Origin: an uncultured Candidatus Saccharibacteria bacterium
GTDB lineage: Bacteria > Patescibacteriota > Saccharimonadia > Saccharimonadales > Saccharimonadaceae
DNA: 26,308 nucleotides
Direction of reading: 5' to 3'
NCBI GenBank assembly: GCA_947090635.1
Contig: CAMUOM010000009.1
Location: 1-26,308 of the forward strand
Position numbers and translations under genes: made by a program. The notes beneath the pieces are model-generated. The model did not search any database. It was not told the DNA's origin and saw nothing but the letters and a program-made list of their open reading frames with translations. How positions within the stretch are numbered: the first letter of the stretch is position 1; every line of letters begins with the position of its first letter. Positions 1 to 7,285 of this stretch are shown here, piece after piece.

Positions 1-692
1 ACTGGTTGGAATTTGATGGAAACATAGCCATCGTAGTGGAAACAACCTGGGATGTTGCCATCCATTTGGTTGAAGCCAAGCAACGCGCCGGTGCCGCGGC
101 CGGTCGAACCGGTCAACTCTGGCCCAAGGTCGAAGCCCTTGGTGCTGTTTTCTGGGCGGGCGTTGTTAAAGTACTTCTGTGCTACCACCTTGACGTGGAA
201 CTCGCGGTCCGACTTGAGCACAATATTGTCCCAAATCTCATTTGGCTTAGCGTTATCGCTCCAAAGGAAGGCGTTGACTTCGAACTGATGGCCGTAAGTA
301 CTCTCCTTCACTGGTAGGTTGGTGTGTACGCGCACATTTTTCGCAACGAGGTTAAGGTTAGCTGCCGCGTTGTTGTGCACATAAATTTGTGCCTCGTAAG
401 TGTGGCCGGCCTTCAGCTCCATGGTATCGGTCCAACCGTTCTTGTTGGCCTTGTCCCATTCCTTGCTGTCGGTGTCGCGTACGCTGAAGAAATTGCGCTC
501 GTCACCGTGATTTGGGTTGTCGGTGATGGAGTTGAACGTAACGTGGTCAGCTGGATGTTGAATAGTGTAAGTTGGGCGCTTACCACCCCATGCGCCAAGC
601 ATAACTGGCGTCATGACGAGGGCGAGCACTAATCCGGCAGCGGCGGTACGCTTTGGTACGCTGCGCCAGAGTTGTTGAAAATTAATTTTCAT
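1..692 (-). CDS. secreted protein of unknown function, 3' end cut by window edge
   Basis: An open frame runs from ATG at 690-692 to the window edge, giving about 230 residues with no stop, so the C-terminus lies outside. The start has a good ribosome site (AGGAAGGAGAG, about 5 bases before ATG). The N-terminus looks like a signal peptide or membrane anchor: a basic start (MKINFQQLWRSVPKR), then a hydrophobic stretch AAAGLVLALVMTPVML (about residues 17-32). The rest is hydrophilic and looks like an extracellular beta-rich domain, with segments such as KAGHTYEAQIYVHNN and GYVSIKFQP. I do not recognise a named family. It begins 20 bases after the stop of the 793-aa membrane protein gene and has no terminator before it, so the two are probably one operon acting at the cell surface. 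Confidence 0.85.
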   Translation of the reverse strand, partial: MKINFQQLWRSVPKRTAAAGLVLALVMTPVMLGAWGGKRPTYTIQHPADHVTFNSITDNPNHGDERNFFSVRDTDSKEWDKANKNGWTDTMELKAGHTYEAQIYVHNNAAANLNLVAKNVRVHTNLPVKESTYGHQFEVNAFLWSDNAKPNEIWDNIVLKSDREFHVKVVAQKYFNNARPENSTKGFDLGPELTGSTGRGTGALLGFNQMDGNIPGCFHYDGYVSIKFQP

Positions 693-712
693 CTTCTCTC
701 TCCTTCCTTAAT

Positions 713-3094
713 TTAACGAGCGGTGTCGTCTGGGCGCTCCTCTTGATACGAACCGATGTTACCGTGGTCGTCAGTTGGGGCTGGCACGAGCTTGTCGCCG
801 TGATTCTCAATCGGCTTAATGTTGCCCTGTGGGTCAACATAGTGGTTGTCCCACTTGTGTGGATCTTCTTCTGGGTCAACTGGCTTGCTGTTCTCCACTG
901 GCTTTGGTGCCTCTGGCTTGCTTGGCGTGTAAGGTACGTACTTCGGTGGAGTGTCTACCACTGGTGGACGCATCGCCGTCTGATTGTTACCCTTGAGCAA
1001 CGAGCTCTCCTCTGGCTTCTTTGGCTCTAACTTTGGTGTTGGAGTCGGGGTTGGAGTCGGAGTTGGCTCTGGCGTTGGGGTCGGGGTCGGTTCCGGTGTT
1101 GGAACTGGCGTTGGGGTTGGCTCTGGCGTTGGTGCTGGCTTATCTGGCGTTGGGGCCGGCTTTGGTGTTGGATTGTCGTGGCGCACCACATATTCGTAAA
1201 CCCGTGGCTTTGGCGCTGGCGCGGCATCTGGCACGTTCAACTGAGCGCAGAGGTTCTTGATTTCCACCTGAGTGCTGCCGTTATCCATGCGATAAATCCA
1301 CTGATTGGTGCCACCATCGTTTTCGGTTGGGTTACCAATGTACATCTGGCCGTTGTAAAAGACAGAGTAAGCGCGCTGGGCGACGGCTGGACGCACTGTG
1401 ACATTGGCATTGCGTATGTAATCGCGAACGCGGTCAAAGTCTTGATGGGCGGTCGGCGCAGCGTTGTACTGATTCAACTTTTGGTTCATTAAGACAGAAC
1501 CGTCTTCCATACCGTCAAGGCCGGCATCTGGAGTTTGGTCTTCATCAAGCGCGGCAGCAATCTGAGCACGCACCATTGGGTTGTTGTAGGTGACAAAAAT
1601 GTATTCATCGCGGAAGGCATTAGCGTCGCCGTTGGCTTGCATCTGCTCGTTGAGGTTAAGGCCGTTTGACATCTGGTCGCGCATCTTCGCCTCACCGGCT
1701 GAAGTGCCGAGTTCGCTTGGCTTGATACCATAATAGCCGGCTAATTGCTGTACCTTCTCACTACTCAGACCCATCTCCTTGGCAGCGCGGTCAATAAATT
1801 TATTGTCCGTGTTGGCGTTAGCTTCAGTGTTGGCGGTGCTGGCTTTAGCTTCAGCCTTAGTGCCGTCCTTCTTGTCTGCCTGCGCCTTGCGTTCCTTTGC
1901 CTCGGTCTTCTTGTCTAATTCGGTCTCACCCTTGGTGTTGTTGTTCCAATTAACCGTAGTCTCAACGGTTGGCTGGTTATTGCGGTTATCGCTACAACTC
2001 TTAACGCCTACACCAATGCCGAGGGCAGTCACTACAGCTAACGCACCAACGGCTAGACGGCGCGCCCAGCGGTGCTTTGGCTTTTCTTCCTCAACGTCGG
2101 CTGGCTCATCAGCTTCATCATCATAATGCTTGCGGCCAAATTTGCTGCGGATTTTCTCCCAAGCGCGGCGCCAAAAGCCCATCCGTTCTTCATCACCGCC
2201 ATCATACTCATAAGCAAAGTCATTCATCGCGTCATCCAAGCTCTGCTCTGGTTCGACAACCTGAGCGGCAGGCTTGGCATTAGTCTCAGCTGCGGCAGCA
2301 ACTGCCTTTGCCTCAGCATCAGCCTTAGCGTTGCGCCTTGCCAAGTTGTCAAGCAAGTTCTGCGCATCCTGCTTGTCGGCCTCACGCTTCTCAGCTAGCT
2401 TGTCGTCGGCCTCTGGCTGCTCTAGCTTGGCGTGCTTAGCGTTAGCTGGCGCCACATTCTCAGCAGCATGCTTGGCGCTGACTGACTGACCTTCAGCGTG
2501 CTCGTTGTTGTAGCGCGCAATCAAATTATTAACATAATTGTAAAAATCTTCGCTGCTCATCTTGCGCAGCTCGTCAAACGAAGCCGCATCCTCTGCCTTA
2601 GCGTGCTTTGGCTGCTTAGCTTCAGACTTAGCCTCAGCCTGCTCAGCGTTAGCAACAACACGCTTCATAGATTTTGGCATTTCAACTGGCTTTACTGTCT
2701 CGTCCGCCAACTTTAGCTCTGGCACTTTCAACTCTGGCATCGAGCTACGACGCTCAGCCTTGGCTGGCTTCACCACCGGCTTCTTTTCTACCTTAACCGG
2801 CTTAAGTTCCGGCACCTGATAGCGACTGCTTTCAGCTGCCACTGCTACCTTGCCGGCAGCCATCTGACGACGGCCGGCACGCGCCTGCTCTGGGCTAAGC
2901 TTAAATTCGCCTAAGTCATCATGCTTCTGATCAAAATCACCCATGTAATTGTCACGCGAAGCGCGCACATGGCCGTTTTCGTCCAAGTCTAGCAAGTAGG
3001 CGCCGCGCTCGAACATCTGATTCATCACCCGACGCTTATTTAGCGTGTAGGACGATGCCCGATTACGGATCACATAACTGTTGTTATTTCGCAT
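713..3094 (-). CDS. large single-pass membrane protein with Pro/Thr stalk, unknown function
   Basis: 793 residues, family not recognised. Residues 1-340 are hydrophilic, Lys/Ala/Glu-rich and probably cytoplasmic and largely disordered. A basic stretch (HRWARR) precedes one membrane helix at about 345-367 (LAVGALAVVTALGIGVGV), followed by Cys in KSCSD. After a charged linker, residues about 425-625 look like a folded domain (for example QLAGYYGIKPSELG and NQWIYRMDNGSTQVEIKN). Residues about 641-691 are a Pro/Thr/Glu repeat (PTPEPTPTP), typical of a stalk spanning a cell wall, and the last 100 residues are polar. By the positive-inside rule the C-terminal half should be outside. The start ATG is preceded by AAGGAG and by a strong promoter. 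The next gene, a secreted protein, follows 20 bases downstream. Confidence 0.85.
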   Translation of the reverse strand: MRNNNSYVIRNRASSYTLNKRRVMNQMFERGAYLLDLDENGHVRASRDNYMGDFDQKHDDLGEFKLSPEQARAGRRQMAAGKVAVAAESSRYQVPELKPVKVEKKPVVKPAKAERRSSMPELKVPELKLADETVKPVEMPKSMKRVVANAEQAEAKSEAKQPKHAKAEDAASFDELRKMSSEDFYNYVNNLIARYNNEHAEGQSVSAKHAAENVAPANAKHAKLEQPEADDKLAEKREADKQDAQNLLDNLARRNAKADAEAKAVAAAAETNAKPAAQVVEPEQSLDDAMNDFAYEYDGGDEERMGFWRRAWEKIRSKFGRKHYDDEADEPADVEEEKPKHRWARRLAVGALAVVTALGIGVGVKSCSDNRNNQPTVETTVNWNNNTKGETELDKKTEAKERKAQADKKDGTKAEAKASTANTEANANTDNKFIDRAAKEMGLSSEKVQQLAGYYGIKPSELGTSAGEAKMRDQMSNGLNLNEQMQANGDANAFRDEYIFVTYNNPMVRAQIAAALDEDQTPDAGLDGMEDGSVLMNQKLNQYNAAPTAHQDFDRVRDYIRNANVTVRPAVAQRAYSVFYNGQMYIGNPTENDGGTNQWIYRMDNGSTQVEIKNLCAQLNVPDAAPAPKPRVYEYVVRHDNPTPKPAPTPDKPAPTPEPTPTPVPTPEPTPTPTPEPTPTPTPTPTPKLEPKKPEESSLLKGNNQTAMRPPVVDTPPKYVPYTPSKPEAPKPVENSKPVDPEEDPHKWDNHYVDPQGNIKPIENHGDKLVPAPTDDHGNIGSYQEERPDDTAR

Positions 3095-3139
3095 AAATCC
3101 TCTTCTCCTTATCAGTCTCCTCTTGAGAACTATGCTTAA

Positions 3140-3168
3140 AGTTTACCACAATTACTATTATTTGTCAA
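3140..3168 (-). promoter_or_regulatory. promoter of the 793-aa membrane protein operon
   Basis: On the minus strand: -35 TTGACA (3163-3168), 17-base spacer, -10 TAAACT (3140-3145). The predicted transcript starts near 3133, about 40 bases before the ATG. It lies back to back with the promoter of the plus-strand gene at 3218; the sequence TTTGTCAA occurs twice between them (near 3161 and 3181). Confidence 0.75.
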
Positions 3169-3181
3169 TATTAAACCACTT

Positions 3182-3211
3182 TTGTCAAATGGCTGGCGAC
3201 GGTGATACAAT
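3182..3211 (+). promoter_or_regulatory. promoter of leaderless gene at 3218
   Basis: -35 TTGTCA (3182-3187), 18-base spacer, -10 TACAAT (3206-3211). The seventh base after the -10 box is the A of the ATG at 3218, so the mRNA is predicted to begin at the start codon. No Shine-Dalgarno sequence lies between the -10 box and the ATG. Confidence 0.7.
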
Positions 3212-3217
3212 CATAGT

Positions 3218-3652
3218 ATGAACGACTTAGCAAAAGCGCGCGTGGCGGTCAACTTTTTGACGCTACTGCTGGCGCAACCGGACGATTTAGACATCTTGGT
3301 AGCCGTGGGCAACATCACGGCCGAACTGCGCAACCTCTGGGGTTGCGACTTTATCGACTGGGAGCTCATCTCTAGTATCTGCGATGCGCGCGAGTACGCC
3401 ATCACGAGTCACGCTCCGTTAGACCCACTAAACCGCGCCGAGTTTAACCCCATTATCAACAAAATTGAAGGCCGCTGTGGCGCCGAAGGTCTAGTGCTCG
3501 TGCGCGAGTTTCTAAACCCGAACACCACTACACTGGCGGCAATTGATGAGGCTAATAAAATCGCCAGAGATCCGGCAGTTCCGTCCTACAATTCAATGAA
3601 AGATTTAAAACAGGCGTTACTGACCGATGATTCGGGTAAGGCTAATCACTAG
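3218..3652 (+). CDS. hypothetical protein, leaderless mRNA predicted
   Basis: 144 residues, soluble, no signal peptide or membrane segment. The sequence looks alpha-helical (MNDLAKARVAVNFLTLLLAQ at the start), with two Cys (in WGCDF and GRCGAE). I do not recognise a family. It is the only plus-strand gene in the first 9.8 kb and is convergent with infB, sharing a bidirectional terminator. The start is chosen because the -10 box TACAAT ends 6 bases before this ATG and no other in-frame start fits better. Codon use is normal and the frame is intact over its length, so I take it as real. Confidence 0.75.
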   Translation: MNDLAKARVAVNFLTLLLAQPDDLDILVAVGNITAELRNLWGCDFIDWELISSICDAREYAITSHAPLDPLNRAEFNPIINKIEGRCGAEGLVLVREFLNPNTTTLAAIDEANKIARDPAVPSYNSMKDLKQALLTDDSGKANH

Positions 3653-3675
3653 CTTATCTTTAATCTGTAGCCAAT

Positions 3676-3702
3676 AAACCCCACCTGCAAAGGTGGGGTT
3701 TT
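3676..3702. terminator. bidirectional terminator between 3218 gene and infB
   Basis: Perfect 10-bp inverted repeat AAACCCCACC (3676-3685) and GGTGGGGTTT (3692-3701), with a 6-base loop and A/T runs on both sides, so it can work for both convergent genes. Confidence 0.85.
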
Positions 3703-3721
3703 AGTAAGCCGCCGGCAAGCT

Positions 3722-5503
3722 TTACAAGTGTCGCTTTTGGCGGACGATGCGGAACATCTCAAGGCGGTCGCCCAAGGCGAGCTCCAGCCGCTCCTTGGTG
3801 GCGAGACTGACGCCGCACATTTCGCCAGCGTGACCTTCCTTAATCTCAGACTTCTCCTTTTGAATGCTGTCGACATGCGCCGTACCGATTTGCTCAGCCT
3901 TCTTACCTTTGCCGCGCCAAATGCGGGCTTCCACATCTGGCAGCAGCTTGCCGTCGGTAATCAGGCCACCGGTAATCACTTGGTCCTTAGTAGTACGGAA
4001 GATACCCTTCACCTCCAGTTCGCCCACCGCTTCCTCAGTCACCGCATCCGGCAAGAGGTCGCTCATGATATCCTTGGCGTTATCAATCAGCTCATAAATA
4101 ATCTTGTACAATTGCACCGGCACGTGGGCGCGGTTGGCCAACTGGCGCACCACCCCCGGTAAATTGACGTTGAAACCAAACACGGTGGCGTTAGCGCTCA
4201 TGGCGGCACTAATATCACCCTCAGTAATGTCGCCCACGCCGCTAGCAATAATCTTTACCGCCACTTCATCAGTTTCAAGCAACTTCAGCGAGTCAATTAC
4301 AGAAGTCAGTGAGCCCTGCACGTCAGCCTTCACCACAAAGTTGGCCACTTGCTGTTCGGTTTCGCGGTTCATCATGCGCAGTAAGTCCGTACTGGTGATG
4401 TTGGCATCTGCAGTAGACTGAATCTGCTCATTGTAGTGCTTGGCAGCCAAGGCCTTCGCCTCACGCTCGTTCTTCACTTCCTCAATACGCTTGCCAAACG
4501 GCGGCACTTCACGGAATCCGGTCACGGTCACTGGTGTAGACGGCCCAGCAGCCTTCAGGTCCTTGCCGCGCCAGTCTTCCATGGTGCGAACTTTGCCCCA
4601 AGCGCTACCTGCCACGATAAAGTCACCCTTGTTTAGCGTGCCGTTCTCAATCAGCATGCGCACCACGGCGCCACGCCCCTTCTCAAGGTTAGACTCAATC
4701 ACCAAGCCCTCAGCCTCAACGTTATAGTCGGCTTTCAACTCCTCCATATCGGCCACGAGCAACACTGCGTCGAGCAGCTGGTCAACACCTTGCCCCGTCA
4801 CGGCCGAGACTTCCACCATAATGGTGTCACCACCCCACTCCTCTGGGTTGAGGCCGTAGTCGCTCGCCAGTTGCGTGCGCACTAAGTTCGGGTTGGCGGT
4901 CGGCTTATCCATCTTGTTGATAGCTACCACAATCTTGGCGTTGGCGGTACGGGCAAACTTAATCGCCTCCACGGTCTGTGGCTTTACACCATCGTCCGCC
5001 GCCACCACAATAATCACCACGTCGGTCAAGGTCGCGCCGTGCTGACGCAAAGCGGCAAACGCCTCGTGCCCTGGGGTATCAAGAAAGGTAATCGGCCGGC
5101 CGTTATGTACGGTCTGGTAAGCCGAAATGTGCTGCGTGATACCACCCGCCTCGCCGGACTGGCGATGCATCTGTAAAATGTTGTCAAGCAAGGTGGTCTT
5201 GCCGTGGTCAACGTGGCCCATCACCGCCACAATCGGCGCGCGCGGCTTAGCGTTCTTTGATAAATGAATCTCGAGCTGGTCGGTGGCATCCGCCTCCACG
5301 TCCTTCTTTTCAATTTTGGCGTCAACGCCCAACTCTTCTAGAATAATTTCAGCGGTCTCAAAGTCAATCCGTTGGTTAACGGTGGCCATGATACCATTCT
5401 TAAATAGCTCGCCCACGAGCTTGACTACGGGGATGTCTAGCTTGGCTGCTAGGTCACCCACCGTAATCATACTCGGGATTTGGATAATTTTCTTGTCTGC
5501 CAT
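3722..5503 (-). CDS. infB: translation initiation factor IF-2
   Basis: 593 residues. IF-2 is the GTPase that places initiator tRNA on the 30S subunit and drives subunit joining. Residues 1-60 are one IF2_N domain (MITVGDLAAKLDIPVVKLV). The G domain shows G1 GHVDHGKTT (86-94), the switch region GGITQHISAY (110-119), G3 DTPGHE (132-137), G4 NKMD (186-189) and G5 SAVTG (223-227). Domains II, III and the C-terminal tRNA-binding part follow, ending FRIVRQKRHL. The protein lacks the long N-terminal extension of E. coli IF-2 (about 890 aa). The start is the ATG at 5501-5503, with AAAGGAG 5 bases upstream; an upstream in-frame TTG (5530) has no such site and lies in a hairpin loop. It follows rpsA by 51 bases in one operon. 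Confidence 0.97.
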   Translation of the reverse strand: MADKKIIQIPSMITVGDLAAKLDIPVVKLVGELFKNGIMATVNQRIDFETAEIILEELGVDAKIEKKDVEADATDQLEIHLSKNAKPRAPIVAVMGHVDHGKTTLLDNILQMHRQSGEAGGITQHISAYQTVHNGRPITFLDTPGHEAFAALRQHGATLTDVVIIVVAADDGVKPQTVEAIKFARTANAKIVVAINKMDKPTANPNLVRTQLASDYGLNPEEWGGDTIMVEVSAVTGQGVDQLLDAVLLVADMEELKADYNVEAEGLVIESNLEKGRGAVVRMLIENGTLNKGDFIVAGSAWGKVRTMEDWRGKDLKAAGPSTPVTVTGFREVPPFGKRIEEVKNEREAKALAAKHYNEQIQSTADANITSTDLLRMMNRETEQQVANFVVKADVQGSLTSVIDSLKLLETDEVAVKIIASGVGDITEGDISAAMSANATVFGFNVNLPGVVRQLANRAHVPVQLYKIIYELIDNAKDIMSDLLPDAVTEEAVGELEVKGIFRTTKDQVITGGLITDGKLLPDVEARIWRGKGKKAEQIGTAHVDSIQKEKSEIKEGHAGEMCGVSLATKERLELALGDRLEMFRIVRQKRHL

Positions 5504-5516
5504 CACACTCCTTTCT

Positions 5517-5538
5517 GGCGCAGATGGCAAACTGCGCC
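5517..5538 (-). other. hairpin between rpsA and infB
   Basis: Perfect 7-bp inverted repeat GGCGCAG/CTGCGCC with an 8-base loop, ending 2 bases before the infB ribosome site (AAAGGAG). It is not followed by a T run, so it is not a standard terminator. It may be a processing or attenuation point, or may isolate infB translation from rpsA. Confidence 0.6.
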
Positions 5539-5554
5539 GCTAATTAATGGGCAC

Positions 5555-6598
5555 TCATTTTGTTAAACCAAGACGAATCTTACGATTCTCAGTGTCGATT
5601 TCTAATACGTTGAATTCACGCTTTTCGTTCACGGTGAAGAGCTTCTCTGGGTTGACATCTTCGCCGAGTTCGCTAACGTGTACCAGCGCCTCAACAGCTG
5701 GGCTAATCTGGACAAAGGCACCAAATGGGGTGACACGCGTCACAGTGCCTTCAACCTTGTCGCCAACCTTAAACTTGGCATCTTCGTCAAGCCATGGGTC
5801 AGGCGTGGTCTGCTTGATAGACAAGCTGAGGCGGTCCTTGTCGATGCCAATAATCTTGGCCTTGACTTCGTCGCCGATGTGGAGGCGATCCTTCACCTCA
5901 GCAATGTGCTCCCAGCTAACTTCACTGATGTGCACGAGGCCTTCGATGCCGTCAACGTTGACGAACGCGCCAAAGTCGACAATGCCGGTCACCTTACCAG
6001 AAACGATATCGCCAACCTTCATGTTGGTGAGGCGCTCGGTGAGGCCATCCTTTACAGCTTCCTTTTCACTGAAGATGAGCTTGTTGCCCTTCTGGTCAGC
6101 GTCAAGAATCTGTACTAGCATGTCCTTGCCAATCAAAGCCTTTAAGCGGCGAATGATTTCGTCTTTATCGCTAGTACGTGGATAGTGCTCAGTACTGAGC
6201 TGTGACACTGGCATAAAGCCGCGCACACCTTCAAACTCGATAAGCAAACCGCCACGATTGGCGTCAAATGGGGTAACAGTGATGCTCTTACCCTCTTCAA
6301 CCACGCGCTGGACTTCGTCCCAGCCGCGCTCCTTCGCTGCCTTGCGTAGAGAAAGCAGCACCATGCCGCTTGGCAATTCGTCGTCAATGACGCTAGCGAC
6401 TACATCGTCACCAGGATTATACTTCTTGCCGAAGCCGATTTCACGACGTGGCACCATACCGAGACCGTGCGCGCCGAGATCTACCAAGATTTCATTCTTT
6501 TTGACGGAAAGAATTTTACCGTTAACAGTCGAACCTGCTTCAACTGAATTTGCTTCACCGCCAGCAAGCAGGTCAGCCATGGTTAAGGCTTTTGCCAT
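5555..6598 (-). CDS. rpsA: 30S ribosomal protein S1 (four S1 domains)
   Basis: 347 residues from ATG at 6596-6598. S1 binds mRNA on the 30S subunit and helps initiation. Four S1/OB repeats can be seen: about 19-90 (VNGKILSVKKNEILVDLG), 104-182 (more divergent, GLLIEFEGVRGFMPVSQL), 195-270 (VSGKVTGIVDFGAFVNVDG, then GLVHISE) and 276-347 (VEGTVTRVTPFGAFVQI, then ALVHVSE). E. coli S1 has six, so this is the short form. An in-frame GTG 11 codons upstream would lengthen it, but MAKALTMADLL is the better N-terminus and has GAGG 9 bases before it. The stop is TGA. It is first in an operon with infB, and two promoter-like sites lie upstream. Confidence 0.95.
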   Translation of the reverse strand: MAKALTMADLLAGGEANSVEAGSTVNGKILSVKKNEILVDLGAHGLGMVPRREIGFGKKYNPGDDVVASVIDDELPSGMVLLSLRKAAKERGWDEVQRVVEEGKSITVTPFDANRGGLLIEFEGVRGFMPVSQLSTEHYPRTSDKDEIIRRLKALIGKDMLVQILDADQKGNKLIFSEKEAVKDGLTERLTNMKVGDIVSGKVTGIVDFGAFVNVDGIEGLVHISEVSWEHIAEVKDRLHIGDEVKAKIIGIDKDRLSLSIKQTTPDPWLDEDAKFKVGDKVEGTVTRVTPFGAFVQISPAVEALVHVSELGEDVNPEKLFTVNEKREFNVLEIDTENRKIRLGLTK

Positions 6599-6688
6599 TA
6601 AAATAAACCTCACAGATAGCGGCCTAGCCACACGCTACCTCTATATTAACTACTTTGACGGGGCTAGAGCCGCCAATTACCATCTAGC

Positions 6689-6717
6689 ATTATAGCAGAA
6701 AAAGCTAAACTTGTACA
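6689..6717 (-). promoter_or_regulatory. promoter of rpsA-infB
   Basis: Minus strand: -35 TGTACA (6712-6717), 17-base spacer, -10 TATAAT (6689-6694) preceded by TGC (extended -10). The predicted leader is about 84 bases. A second TGC-TATAAT lies at 6760-6765 without a clear -35 and may be an additional upstream promoter. Confidence 0.65.
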
Positions 6718-6781
6718 GTGCTTTTACGCGCTTTTGGTTTTTCCGCTAAAGATACCTATATTATAGCATAATCGCGGCAAA

Positions 6782-7075
6782 CTATTTAAGTGAGGCGAAA
6801 ACGACGTCGGCGGGCTGAGTGGCGCCAGTACGAGCTTGCGCATAGCCAGTGGTAAGCAAGTGGTCAAGCTCTGCCTTGCTGAGGTCTTCTTGCACTGGCA
6901 AACCTTGCGGCAACGCTAGTTCGAATGGAATGCCTCGGTGCAGAATAATCTGACGATAAAACATATCAATGGCCGTGGCGCGTGGCACGCCAATAGTACT
7001 TAAAATTTGTTCGGCTTGCTGCTTGACGTCCTCTTGTATCCTAACGTTGACGGTTGCGGTTTTAGTTGATGCCAT
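6782..7075 (-). CDS. RelB/DinJ-family antitoxin, no adjacent toxin
   Basis: 97 residues. RelB/DinJ antitoxins have an N-terminal ribbon-helix-helix DNA-binding domain and a C-terminal toxin-binding part. Here the beta strand TATVNVRIQEDV (about 6-17) and the helices AEQILSTIGVPRATAIDMFYRQI (given in part; about 21-43) fit the fold, including the family-typical G[VL]-x-x-x-AIDMF pattern and the GIPFEL segment. Normally a RelE/YafQ toxin gene overlaps or follows directly. None is present: downstream is the rpsA promoter region, and upstream there is only non-coding sequence. The ribosome site AAGGAGG is strong and the predicted leader is only about 14 bases. It may be a lone regulator, or it may counter a toxin encoded elsewhere. 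Confidence 0.85.
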   Translation of the reverse strand: MASTKTATVNVRIQEDVKQQAEQILSTIGVPRATAIDMFYRQIILHRGIPFELALPQGLPVQEDLSKAELDHLLTTGYAQARTGATQPADVVFASLK

Positions 7076-7095
7076 AGCGTCCTCCTTCTGCTTTT

Positions 7096-7123
7096 ATTGT
7101 AGCAAATGTACCGCAATTTGCAA
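7096..7123 (-). promoter_or_regulatory. promoter of relB-like gene with small palindrome
   Basis: Minus strand: -35 TTGCAA (7118-7123), 16-base spacer, extended -10 TGC-TACAAT (7096-7101). The palindrome GCAATTTGC (7113-7121) overlaps the -35 box; since RelB proteins usually repress their own promoter, this could be an operator (inference). Confidence 0.5.
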
Positions 7124-7197
7124 TACATTTATGAACTCAGGAACGCCCCCCTCCTAGTTTAATTAAATTTGCCACTCGCTTGGCCCCAAAACAGGAG

Positions 7198-7229
7198 ATG
7201 TCCCCGACCATTACAGAATTCGGGGACAT
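7198..7229. other. inverted repeat downstream of the 733-aa gene
   Basis: Perfect 10-bp inverted repeat ATGTCCCCGA (7198-7207) / TCGGGGACAT (7220-7229) with a 12-base loop and no clear T run. It may back up the terminator at 7239-7279 or be a protein-binding site. Confidence 0.5.
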
Positions 7230-7238
7230 ATATGATTG

Positions 7239-7279
7239 AAAAACCGTGACGGGACCAGACTTGCCGGCCGGTATCACGG
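7239..7279 (-). terminator. terminator of the 9804-7286 operon
   Basis: On the minus strand CCGTGA (7274-7279) pairs with TCACGG (7244-7249) around a GC-rich loop, followed directly by five T residues (7239-7243). Confidence 0.6.
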
Positions 7280-7285
7280 GATGAG

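Noticed and set aside
984..1199. Plus-strand Gly/Val repeat frame
   Set aside because: Shadow of the Pro/Thr repeat codons of the 793-aa gene on the other strand.
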